DNA of 12,889 nucleotides from positions 1 to 12,889 of the forward strand of contig JAFTAC010000548.1 in assembly GCA_017458805.1 (NCBI GenBank). The letters run 5' to 3'. Origin of the DNA: Victivallales bacterium (lineage in GTDB: Bacteria; Verrucomicrobiota; Lentisphaeria; Oligosphaerales; Oligosphaeraceae). Position numbers and translations under genes: made by a program. Shown here in pieces: positions 1-6,996 of the stretch (position 1 is the stretch's first letter; every line of letters begins with the position of its first letter). Under the pieces are notes generated by a model. The model searched no databases, was not told where the DNA came from, and saw only the letters and a program-made list of their open reading frames with translations.

Positions 1-2544
1 CGTGAACTGTTCCTGACTCCAAAGGACTTCTGGCGTTGGATGGATCGCTGGAGCCAGGAGCCTGGACGCATCGTGGAGCACAACTCGCAAAAGGGGATGG
101 AGACGCTGGACATCGGCGTGCCCAAGGGGCTGGCCGTGCGTCTCTTCGACCATGGCTCATTCGTGCGGGTAGTTCTTCTGGTTGTGATGGAAAACGGAAA
201 AGAGTACCATTACAAGGACTTGATGCAGATGATGATTGACGACCCGTCGAGATGCGTGGTGAAGAACAGGCTTTCCAGTTTCAACTCGCCAGTCTCCTCT
301 GAAACGCTTTCCCGTTACTTCGGGAAAGCATCGGTGGACATCCTGCGCGGCGAAGTTTGCACCAGGCTTCCCATCATGCTGGAAGGCCACCTGGAACTGC
401 TTCAGCCCAATCCAAGCCTGCAAATCATGGAGGCTGATGCCCCCAAATGCGCTGTTTTCGCCCATTGTCAAGACGGCTATTTTCATCTGAACTTGCAGAT
501 GGTTCAGAACAATGGTGCCCTGCTTGAGGGGATGCTCGACAAGGAAGGCACCTTCAGAAAGCTGGATTGCGTCAAGGGCAGGTTTGTCCTGTTTTCCTTT
601 ACGGTTAATGGGATACAGGGGATGAAGGAGAAACTGGCGCAATTCATCTCGGAGACAGGCGGCCAGAGCCAGAACGGCGATTATAGCCTCAAGGCAGACA
701 CGGAAAACGCCGCAAAACTGCGGAATTTCTGGAGGCAGCTGCCGCGTGAAGTCGTCAAGCGCAGCGATGAAAACACGCGTGGTCTGCTGGAACGCAACTC
801 CCGCAAGGCGACTGTGGAACTATCCATGCGCGGAGTCGGCAAGCTGGTGGAGATTTCCGCCAGTTGCCGCTCGGGCAACGCCTTCATCCCGTTTGACACC
901 ATCCGCAGGGCTGCCCGAATGAACACGACCATCGTGCAGAACAGTCGCGGCCAGTGGCTGGACATCGACCCTGATTCCTTTAATGAGGCCCTCAAGGCAC
1001 TTGCGGAAAACGGCATTGACGAAACGCAGGGGCTTTTGCTGCCTGACAAGGCCGCCAATGTGATGGCGCACTTGGGAGCCCTGGGGATGCTCCAACTGGA
1101 GGACCGCTCCGTCAGTTTTGCGCAGCGTCTGGCCAGGCAGACGACGCCTGATGTGCCCCCGATTGATGGCGGCATGGCTGCCATTCTGCGCCCCTATCAG
1201 CGCATCGGCACACAGTTTCTGCTGGAGCGCAGCCGCTTTGGCGTTGGCGCGATTCTGGCGGATGACATGGGGCTGGGCAAGACCCTGGAGGTTCTGGCCA
1301 TGCTGGATGCCTGGCGGCGGGCTGCCAAGGGCAAACGGTTCCGTGCCCTCGTGGTGGCGCCCGCTTCCGTCGTGCCTGTCTGGGTGCAGCAAAGTGCGTT
1401 GTTCTGCAAGAATATGAAAACTGTGGCAATGGTGGGACATTCCTATACCCGCGAGAAGGTTCTTGCGCGTGAGGATGTAGATTTGCTGGTTACGCATTAT
1501 GGACTGGTACGCAGCGATGTCGCACAGCTTTCGAAGATTGCCTTTGACTTTGTGGTTCTGGATGAGGCGCAGGCCATCAAGAACCCTGATGCACAGGTCA
1601 GCAATGCCGTGCGTGCTTTGGAGGCTGGCTGCCGCATGGCATTGACGGGCACGCCCCTTGAAAACAGCATCAGCGACTTGTGGTCCATTATGGACTTCAT
1701 CAACCCAGGCCTGCTGGGCGAGCGGGAGGATTTCCTCGCCCGCTACGGAAGTGCCAGCGGCAAAGTGCTGGTCACACGCCGACTGAACATGCTGATGATA
1801 CGCCGCACCAAGGAGATGGTGGCACCTGAACTGCCACCGAAGACAGAGGAGTTGCTGACGGTCGAAATGTCGCCCGAAATGCGGAAGGCCTACAACAAGG
1901 AGGTTGCAAGGGCACGACTTACAGCCGAAACCTACAGTGCCGTGAACATCCTTGCCGCCATCACGCGGCTGCGAATGTTCTGCTGTGCGCCTGAACTGCT
2001 GGATGGCATTCAGGAGACACTAGCCTCGCCCAAGGTCGAGATGCTGATGGAACGGCTGGACGAGCTCCTTGGAAGCGGACACTCCGTGCTGGTATTCAGC
2101 CAGTTCACCAGCATGCTGAAACTGATAAAGGATGAGCTTGAAAAGGCGAAGGTCAACCATCGCATGATAACAGGCGAGGTCGCTGTTGAAAAGCGTGCGC
2201 GCATCGTGCAGGAGTTTGAGCAGGACCCGAATCCGTCCGTCTTCCTGCTGAGTCTGAAGGCGGCAGGCACGGGACTGACCCTCACAAAGGCGGACTACGT
2301 CTTTCTCTTTGACCCCTGGTGGAATCCCGCCGTGGAGAACCAGGCCATCGACCGCACGCACCGCATTGGCCAGGACAAGCCCGTTTTCGCCTACCGCCTC
2401 ATCGTCAAGGATTCCATTGAGGAGAAGGTCCTTCAAATCGTGGAAGCCAAACACCAGCTCTTCGCCGAAGTCATCGACAACGTTGACGCCAGCGGCAACG
2501 ACTCGCGACTCACTCTGGAGGAGCTCCGCAGCCTGCTTGGGTAA
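1..2544 (+). CDS. SNF2-family DEAD/DEAH-box helicase, 5' end outside window
   Basis: This is an ATP-dependent SNF2/Rad54-like translocase of the bacterial type (HepA/RapA superfamily), which remodels protein-DNA or nucleic-acid complexes. The frame is already open at base 1 with coding-like residues before the first ATG at 40, so I treat the gene as missing its start; many bacterial relatives have an N-terminal SWIM zinc finger, which would lie upstream. Numbered from the ATG at 40, the first ~375 residues are the poorly conserved accessory region. The motor follows: Walker A ADDMGLGKT near residues 407-415 (K414), DEAQ box at 508-511, motif III LTGTPLENS, and motifs V and VI in the second RecA lobe, including GTGLTLTKAD, DPWWNP and QAIDRTHRIGQ (768-778). 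All catalytic motifs look intact. It ends in a TAA at 2542, and nothing downstream suggests a functional partner. Family is certain; substrate is unknown. Confidence 0.95.
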   Translation, partial: RELFLTPKDFWRWMDRWSQEPGRIVEHNSQKGMETLDIGVPKGLAVRLFDHGSFVRVVLLVVMENGKEYHYKDLMQMMIDDPSRCVVKNRLSSFNSPVSSETLSRYFGKASVDILRGEVCTRLPIMLEGHLELLQPNPSLQIMEADAPKCAVFAHCQDGYFHLNLQMVQNNGALLEGMLDKEGTFRKLDCVKGRFVLFSFTVNGIQGMKEKLAQFISETGGQSQNGDYSLKADTENAAKLRNFWRQLPREVVKRSDENTRGLLERNSRKATVELSMRGVGKLVEISASCRSGNAFIPFDTIRRAARMNTTIVQNSRGQWLDIDPDSFNEALKALAENGIDETQGLLLPDKAANVMAHLGALGMLQLEDRSVSFAQRLARQTTPDVPPIDGGMAAILRPYQRIGTQFLLERSRFGVGAILADDMGLGKTLEVLAMLDAWRRAAKGKRFRALVVAPASVVPVWVQQSALFCKNMKTVAMVGHSYTREKVLAREDVDLLVTHYGLVRSDVAQLSKIAFDFVVLDEAQAIKNPDAQVSNAVRALEAGCRMALTGTPLENSISDLWSIMDFINPGLLGEREDFLARYGSASGKVLVTRRLNMLMIRRTKEMVAPELPPKTEELLTVEMSPEMRKAYNKEVARARLTAETYSAVNILAAITRLRMFCCAPELLDGIQETLASPKVEMLMERLDELLGSGHSVLVFSQFTSMLKLIKDELEKAKVNHRMITGEVAVEKRARIVQEFEQDPNPSVFLLSLKAAGTGLTLTKADYVFLFDPWWNPAVENQAIDRTHRIGQDKPVFAYRLIVKDSIEEKVLQIVEAKHQLFAEVIDNVDASGNDSRLTLEELRSLLG

Positions 2545-2570
2545 TACAGCGCGCTCTGACGGAGCCCGCT

Positions 2571-2721
2571 GTCAGGACGACGGGCGGCACACATGGGGGA
2601 TGAAGCTGGGGCACACCTGGGGGATAAAGCCAGCGGCCTGCCTGGGGGATTTTCCCAGGCGTTCCACTCGTCATCCTGACCTCGCCCTCTAGAGGGCGAG
2701 GGAATTCAACAGAGGGCGGGG
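2571..2721. repeat. Structured intergenic repeat region
   Basis: The gap 2545-2743 holds no gene but is densely structured. A 12-base arm at 2571-2582 (GTCAGGACGACG) is the inverted copy of 2669-2680 with one mismatch. Between them are three imperfect copies of a ~24-base unit sharing the core MCTGGGGGAT or ACATGGGGGAT: 2587-2606, 2611-2630 (18 of 20 identical to the first) and a shorter third at 2636-2650. A 7-bp hairpin with 7-nt loop lies at 2640-2660. The 22-bp perfect palindrome is listed separately, and an 11-base half of it recurs at 2711-2721 with one mismatch. It could be a dispersed repeat, a small non-autonomous element or a transcription end; it lacks a T tract. Confidence 0.6.
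2680..2701. repeat. Perfect 22-bp palindrome
   Basis: The half CCTCGCCCTCT is followed immediately by its exact reverse complement, with no spacer, centred on TCTAGA. A third copy of the half (AGAGGGCGGGG, one mismatch) lies 20 bases further on at 2711-2721. It sits 43 bases before the ATG at 2744. A spacer-less palindrome forms a poor RNA hairpin, so a DNA-level site (REP-like repeat or protein-binding site) is more likely than a terminator. Confidence 0.7.
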
Positions 2722-2743
2722 TATAACAAAAAGGAAAGAACCG

Positions 2744-4147
2744 ATGAAAAAGATATTCAAATGTGCCCGCTGCGGCAACTGTTGCCGCTGGGAGGGAGTC
2801 GTGCATGTGCGCGAAAGCGAGCTGAAGCCCATCGCGGAGTACCTCGGTGTCAGCGTTGCGGAACTCATCGACAAATATACGCGGCTTTCCGACGACCGCA
2901 AAGGGCTGGTTTATATAGACCATCCAGATGGTTCCTGCATCTTTCTGGATGAGAACAACCTCTGCACCAACAACCCCGTGAAGCCCGCGCAATGCACGAG
3001 CTTCCCGTATGACTGGAATGTCCCCGAAGACCACCAGGCACTCTGCCAGGGGCGTTGGGTGGAGGAGGAAGAACGCAAATCAGAGGTTGGGCTGGTGCAT
3101 GTGCTGGGGCATCCCGCATTGCCTTTGGATATCGCCAAGGCCCCTGCCGATGCGCAGCTTTTCAACTGCCACAACTTCTGCCAGATGCTCTCCTACCTGG
3201 GCATCCCATTCATCTACTACGGTGTGCCTGGCTCTGTGGTGCCCGAGGGCGGTCGCATTGTCTCCACAGGCAAGCCGACAGGACGCTGGAAATATGGAAA
3301 TGCCTGGCACAAAACCTACAACGCAAGGCTGAACAAGCTGCTGAAAAAGAATGTCGTGGAGATAGATAAGCCTCAAATCATAGCCTCCATGTATGGGGCC
3401 AGCCAGTCGGACATCGAGGATTTCGGGCTGCCCGTCGTGGAGCCGATGGTGGGGTATGACCACTGCTGGGCGCCGTACCGCGTCTTCCCCTCCTATGCGC
3501 AGCAGAACATCATCTACACCCTGCAGGCGAAATACACGTGGGCGACGCGCTACTTCGACGCTGTCATCCCGCATTTTGTCGAGCCAGAGAACTATTTCAT
3601 CCACTGGTGGCATGAGGACTACCTGCTGTATCTGGGGCGGAACGCCTCGGACAAGGGGATTGACTTGGCACGGCAAGTCGCTCGGGATGCAGGGCTGGAG
3701 CTGAAGGAGATCCATGATGGGGTTAGTGGACGCGAAAAGACGCTGCTGCTTTCCCGTGCAAAGGCGGTTCTGATGCCGACGATTTACCCCGAACCCTTCG
3801 GCTATGTGGCAATTGAGGCACAGATGTGCGGCACACCGGTTCTGACCACCGACTGGGGGGCCTTCCCTGAAACTGTCATCAATGGAAAGACGGGATTCCG
3901 ATGCCGCACCGCCGCTGAATTCGCGAAGGCACTGGAATTGGTGGACGGTCTAGACAGGCTTGCCATCCGAAAATCCGCCATTGAACGGTTCAGTTTGGAA
4001 AAAAACGCACATTTTTTTGAAAGATATTTCCTTTTCGTGTGGAATGTTCACAAAAATGGTGGATATTATAGTAGTAATGCAATTGGTCCTGGTTTTTCAG
4101 TTCAGGAAGACCGGGCGGTTTTAAACAAGGAGAATCAAAATGGCTAA
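2744..4147 (+). CDS. YkgJ cysteine-cluster domain fused to GT4-like glycosyltransferase
   Basis: This 467-residue protein has two domains. Residues 1 to ~110 are a YkgJ-type Zn/Fe-chelating module: CxxCxxCC at 7-14, then C65, C74, C84 and C101 in the usual GSCIFLD, NxCxxxPxxPxQC pattern. Residues ~115-430 resemble a GT-B glycosyltransferase of family 4: a short N-terminal lobe, a YLGRNASDKGIDLA segment, and the donor-binding E-x7-E motif EPFGYVAIE at 350-358 followed by CGTPVLTTDWGAFPETV. By family knowledge the C-terminal half would transfer a sugar from a nucleotide-sugar; the acceptor is unknown. The cysteine cluster could bind metal or act on a partner. The ATG has AAGGAAAG at 2731-2738. 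The 3' end is AT-rich with runs of seven A and seven T (3999-4018), and the last ~40 residues match no domain I know. The stop overlaps the next gene by 8 bp, implying translational coupling. Confidence 0.85.
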   Translation: MKKIFKCARCGNCCRWEGVVHVRESELKPIAEYLGVSVAELIDKYTRLSDDRKGLVYIDHPDGSCIFLDENNLCTNNPVKPAQCTSFPYDWNVPEDHQALCQGRWVEEEERKSEVGLVHVLGHPALPLDIAKAPADAQLFNCHNFCQMLSYLGIPFIYYGVPGSVVPEGGRIVSTGKPTGRWKYGNAWHKTYNARLNKLLKKNVVEIDKPQIIASMYGASQSDIEDFGLPVVEPMVGYDHCWAPYRVFPSYAQQNIIYTLQAKYTWATRYFDAVIPHFVEPENYFIHWWHEDYLLYLGRNASDKGIDLARQVARDAGLELKEIHDGVSGREKTLLLSRAKAVLMPTIYPEPFGYVAIEAQMCGTPVLTTDWGAFPETVINGKTGFRCRTAAEFAKALELVDGLDRLAIRKSAIERFSLEKNAHFFERYFLFVWNVHKNGGYYSSNAIGPGFSVQEDRAVLNKENQNG

Positions 4148-4436
4148 ACGTGCAAGCAACGATTTCATGGACAGCCTTTTCGCGGCTGACGAAAACAAAC
4201 CCCGCAGACGCCGTGTGGCGGCCCCCGCAAATGCACCTGCTGGCGGAGCCTCCGGCCCCACGATGGCTGGCGGTCCCTCTGGCCCTGCGATGGCGGGCGG
4301 TCCCTCTGGCCCTGCGATGGCGGGCGGTCCCTCTGGCCCTGCGATGTCCGGCGGTCTGAACGCCACGGGCAAATCCGCACCTGCGAAACGCCGCAAACGC
4401 CTGAGCAAGGGTGATTTGGATGCGCTTTACGGCTGA
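4140..4436 (+). CDS. Small low-complexity protein with Gly/Pro/Ser repeat
   Basis: The 98-residue product has a clear three-part plan. The N-terminus (residues 1-25) carries a short amphipathic stretch SNDFMDSLFAADE followed by a PRRRR patch. The middle (~33-70) is a 9-residue repeat of the form GGPSGPAMA, low in bulky side chains and probably disordered. The C-terminus is a KRRKR patch plus SKGDLDALYG. I do not recognise the family. No signal peptide or membrane segment is visible, so it is presumably cytoplasmic; the basic patches could bind nucleic acid or a membrane, and the two short acidic-hydrophobic ends (DFMDSLF, DLDALYG) look like docking motifs. It starts inside the end of the glycosyltransferase gene with AAGGAG at 4127-4132, seven bases before the ATG, so it is almost certainly translated with it. 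It is a real gene rather than a shadow given the RBS and the in-frame repeat. Confidence 0.75.
   Translation: MAKRASNDFMDSLFAADENKPRRRRVAAPANAPAGGASGPTMAGGPSGPAMAGGPSGPAMAGGPSGPAMSGGLNATGKSAPAKRRKRLSKGDLDALYG
4263..4343 (+). repeat. 27-bp tandem repeat inside the small protein gene
   Basis: Three units of 27 bp lie head to tail at 4263-4289, 4290-4316 and 4317-4343. The second and third are identical and the first differs by one base (GCT for GCG). Diverged partial units flank them at 4239-4262 and from 4344. Because 27 is a multiple of three, a change in copy number would lengthen or shorten the protein by 9 residues without breaking the frame. Confidence 0.9.
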
Positions 4437-4447
4437 TAACAGCAAGG

Positions 4448-4478
4448 CTCCGGGGCTTAATGCCTCGGAGTAGTCTTT
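4448..4478 (+). terminator. Hairpin after the small protein gene, probable terminator
   Basis: CTCCGGGGC (4448-4456) pairs with GCCTCGGAG (4462-4470) across a TTAAT loop, giving a 9-bp stem with one G-U pair. The following TAGTCTTT is only a weak T tract, so termination may be partial and the next gene, 26 bases beyond the stem, may still be read through. Confidence 0.5.
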
Positions 4479-4495
4479 AATCATTTGAGGCAATT

Positions 4496-5152
4496 ATGAA
4501 ACGAGCATTACTTATGTTGTTTGTAGCCGCGATGGCGATGGCTGGCGAATATGCCTGTACGTTCACGGAAGGTGGTTGGAACAAGGAGGACTGGATTCTG
4601 ATGAAGAGCCCCCGCTGGGACTACATCGGCGGCTGGGTGCAAAAGGACGGCTACATCCAGAACCAGGTCTCCGACGAGAAGTTGCCAGGCGAGCAGCTTC
4701 AGCGTGAGACTAATTACAGCAGCATGGTCTATAAGGAGCCCGCGCCTGGAAACGCAACCATTTCCGCCACAACGCTTTTCGAGTACAAGATGGCGCCTCT
4801 GATTGTGCTGGCCAACTCGATTGACAAGAACGCGAATGGTAATCCGCAGTATGCGGAGCACTGGGAAATCGTGCTTTTCAACGAAGGCCTGAATGTCTGG
4901 CACCACCAGATTGTGGATGGAAAGCCCTACTGGCGCAAGGCCGCCTTTGTGAACATCCCCTTCGAGGCGAACAAGAAATACACGCTTGTGGCGCAGGTGC
5001 AGTTCACCAGCAAGTGCCCCATTCTGACCGTTTCCTGCAATGACGTCAAGTTCGGCTGCATGATTCCTGAACTGAAGCGCGGCTTTTACGCAGGCATCAC
5101 GGGCTGCGAGGGCATCAACCGCTTCTACGACTTCAAGCTGGTCATCAAATAG
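4496..5152 (+). CDS. Exported protein, predicted beta-sandwich domain
   Basis: The 218-residue product begins with a typical Sec signal peptide: MKR, then a hydrophobic run to AMA at residues 14-16, with likely cleavage before GEY. The mature part is rich in aromatic residues and alternating hydrophobics (EHWEIVLFNEG, YTLVAQVQF, GFYAGITGCEGINRFYDFKL). The ending, where a GxYAG-like turn leads to FYDFKL, recalls concanavalin-like jelly-roll domains such as DUF1080 or LamG, which often bind or act on glycans. That assignment is tentative; I see no catalytic motif I can name. TGAGG at 4486-4490 lies five bases before the ATG. It probably acts in the periplasm or outside the cell. The 36-bp gap to the permease gene suggests shared transcription, but a functional link is only inferred. 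Confidence 0.75.
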   Translation: MKRALLMLFVAAMAMAGEYACTFTEGGWNKEDWILMKSPRWDYIGGWVQKDGYIQNQVSDEKLPGEQLQRETNYSSMVYKEPAPGNATISATTLFEYKMAPLIVLANSIDKNANGNPQYAEHWEIVLFNEGLNVWHHQIVDGKPYWRKAAFVNIPFEANKKYTLVAQVQFTSKCPILTVSCNDVKFGCMIPELKRGFYAGITGCEGINRFYDFKLVIK

Positions 5153-5188
5153 GCATTCCTCTTTTTCGCCAGCTCATTATAAAGCTGA

Positions 5189-6763
5189 ATGTTTCATCTG
5201 AATCCCATAACCATTCGTCGCCTGAAGCGATTCAGGGGGCATAAGCGGGCATTCTGGTCGCTGGTGTGCCTGCTGGTACTCTATGGCGTGAGCCTCTGCT
5301 CGGAGTTGCTCTGCAACAGCGTGCCGCTCGTAGTGCGCCACAAGGGGAATTTCTACTTTCCCGTATTTCGCTTCTATCCCGACAACGAGTTCACGGGCAG
5401 CGGGCTAAACACACGTCCCGACTATCGGAAGCTCCAGAAGAGTTCTGCCTTCGCCGAAGGTGGTTCCTGGATGCTCTGGCCTCTTATTGCCACAGGTCCC
5501 AATGACATCCTCTCGCCCGACGAGTTGTCCGATTCCTTGCGAATCACCTGCCGTCTGGAGCCCGTGCCGATGGTCTGCGGCGTCAGCCTCGACCACGACG
5601 GTGCCATCACACGTTTTCAGGGAGCGGAAAACCTTATCGGCGAAACCGAGTGGAAGGGGCGGAAGTTGGAGGTGTTCTGGGAACTGCCCTCTGCACTTGC
5701 CGAGCAGCTCAAGCTGCGTTTTGGCAACGAGGGTGCACAGGCGTTCAGCGTGGAGTGCAAAGGCAGAGGGGAGATACCAGCGGCGACCATCTCCCTGCTG
5801 GCGTACTCCAAGCGACCACGTGCCCCCCGCGAGGTGCGATTGACTATCCGCGCTGTGGACAGCAACGCCAAATCCTACAGCTGGCTCTTTGAGCAGGAGA
5901 GCACGGCACCGCTGAACAAGTCAGAGGAGTTCGCAGCATTGGAAGCCACCGTGCGCGAGCAACTGCTGACAGCCGTCCGCAATGCATCAAATGGTCCGCA
6001 GAACGGCAACCTTGCAATCGCGGCGCGCCCCTACACCTACAGCGTGGAACGGGAAAGCGTGCGCTTCCCCTTCCGTCCCGTGCGCAGGCACTGGTTTGGT
6101 CTCGACAATGCGGGGCGCGACATTCTGGTGCGGCTTCTCTATGCGCTGCGCACGTCATTGAGTTTCGGTCTGATACTGGTCGTCTGCTCCATGACGGTTG
6201 GCTCCCTGCTGGGGCTCACGCAGGGCTATCTGGGTGGTTGGATTGATTTGGGCGGACAGCGCCTCATTGAAATCTGGAGCGCACTGCCTTTTCTCTACAT
6301 TGTGATACTCATGGGATCCATCTACGGTCCTGGCTTCTGGCTGATGATTTTCTGCTATGCCCTCTTCAACTGGATTGGCATCTCCTACTATATGCGGGCG
6401 GAGATGCTGCGGCTGCGCAAACTGGCATTTGTTGAGGCTGCCCGCTGCCTGGGGCTGCCCGCATGGCGCATCGTGCTGAAGCACGTGCTGCCAAATGCGC
6501 TGGTGCCCATCATCACTTTCTTCCCCTTCTCGCTGGTAGGCGCCATCGGTTCGCTGGCTGCCCTGGACTACCTCGGCTTCGGCCTGCCGCCGCCAACCGC
6601 CAGCATCGGCCAGCTTCTTCAGCAGGCGCAGAGCCAGCGGTGGGCGTGGTGGCTCATCCTCTACCCTTCTGCAACCCTCTTCCTCGTCATGCTCCTCGGC
6701 GTGTTCGTCGGCGAAGGTATCCGCGATGCCTTCGACCCGCGCACCCAGGGACGTATGGAATGA
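5189..6763 (+). CDS. yejE: YejE-type peptide ABC transporter permease with large inserted domain
   Basis: This is an inner-membrane permease of the YejE/oligopeptide type (microcin C or peptide import). The N-terminus aligns well with E. coli YejE from memory: a basic RRLKRFRGHKRAFWSL lead, one membrane segment at ~22-42, then the conserved NxxPLVVRxxGxxYFPVF and WMLWPLI (94-100). The C-terminal half has the FGLDNAGRDILVRLLYALRTS entry, the membrane segments, and the EAA loop EAARCLGLPAWRIVLKHVLPN (416-436), which contacts the ATPase. It ends EGIRDAFDPR as the family does. At 524 residues it is ~180 longer than E. coli YejE (~341). The excess lies at ~101-290, in the periplasmic segment after the first membrane helix, and looks beta-rich. 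The partners yejA, yejB and yejF are not in the window. No convincing Shine-Dalgarno precedes the ATG, yet the start is fixed by conservation. Confidence 0.9.
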   Translation: MFHLNPITIRRLKRFRGHKRAFWSLVCLLVLYGVSLCSELLCNSVPLVVRHKGNFYFPVFRFYPDNEFTGSGLNTRPDYRKLQKSSAFAEGGSWMLWPLIATGPNDILSPDELSDSLRITCRLEPVPMVCGVSLDHDGAITRFQGAENLIGETEWKGRKLEVFWELPSALAEQLKLRFGNEGAQAFSVECKGRGEIPAATISLLAYSKRPRAPREVRLTIRAVDSNAKSYSWLFEQESTAPLNKSEEFAALEATVREQLLTAVRNASNGPQNGNLAIAARPYTYSVERESVRFPFRPVRRHWFGLDNAGRDILVRLLYALRTSLSFGLILVVCSMTVGSLLGLTQGYLGGWIDLGGQRLIEIWSALPFLYIVILMGSIYGPGFWLMIFCYALFNWIGISYYMRAEMLRLRKLAFVEAARCLGLPAWRIVLKHVLPNALVPIITFFPFSLVGAIGSLAALDYLGFGLPPPTASIGQLLQQAQSQRWAWWLILYPSATLFLVMLLGVFVGEGIRDAFDPRTQGRME

Positions 6764-6767
6764 CAGT

Positions 6768-6797
6768 GGTAACGACGGCGCCCCCTCCGTCGTTACC
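6768..6797 (+). terminator. Strong hairpin after the permease gene
   Basis: GGTAACGACGG (6768-6778) and CCGTCGTTACC (6787-6797) form a perfect 11-bp stem with an 8-nt C-rich loop, starting four bases after the stop codon. CTCTCT follows rather than a pure T tract; a run of seven T occurs further down at 6829-6835. Position and strength suggest a transcription end or a 3'-end protecting hairpin. Confidence 0.7.
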
Positions 6798-6869
6798 CTC
6801 TCTCGCCAATTTCTATATGCTATTATGCTTTTTTTCTTATTGGTAGCTATAAAAAAGTTTTCAACAAGC

Positions 6870-6897
6870 TTGACATTTGCATTTTTGCATATATAGT
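6870..6897 (+). promoter_or_regulatory. Sigma70-type promoter of the aminotransferase gene
   Basis: A consensus -35 TTGACA (6870-6875) and a near-consensus -10 TATAGT (6892-6897) are separated by 16 bp. The upstream DNA is A/T-rich (AAAAAAGTTTT at 6851-6861), as in UP elements. The predicted start point is about 6904, giving a leader of roughly 93 nt before the ATG at 6997. This is the best promoter in the window and fits the strong codon bias of the gene it would drive. Confidence 0.75.
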
Positions 6898-6931
6898 TAT
6901 GCCAATGGCATAAAAAATATACCATTGGTAT
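6897..6931. promoter_or_regulatory. Two related palindromic operators at the transcription start
   Basis: Site 1 is TTATGCCAATGGCATAA (6897-6913), a perfect palindrome about a central A. Site 2 is ATACCATTGGTAT (6919-6931), perfect about a central T. Their 13-base cores share ATRCCAWTGGYAT, and the centres are 20 bp apart, about two helical turns, so dimers would sit on the same DNA face. Site 1 touches the -10 and covers the predicted start point, the position of a repressor operator. The GntR/LacI-type regulator at 9838 is the obvious candidate ligand, but no similar site is seen in front of that gene. Confidence 0.7.
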
Positions 6932-6996
6932 GATTGTTTTTTGAGATACCCCCTAACGCAAACACATTTTTAACCCCAAAACTTGGAGAAAGAGAA

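Noticed and set aside
4239..4346. CRISPR array
   Set aside because: The repeats are directly adjacent with no spacers and lie in a coding frame, so they are a protein repeat.
6934..6996. Upstream TTG start for the aminotransferase gene
   Set aside because: It lies in the leader and has no Shine-Dalgarno; the ATG at 6997 has GGAG at a good distance and starts the family's usual N-terminus.
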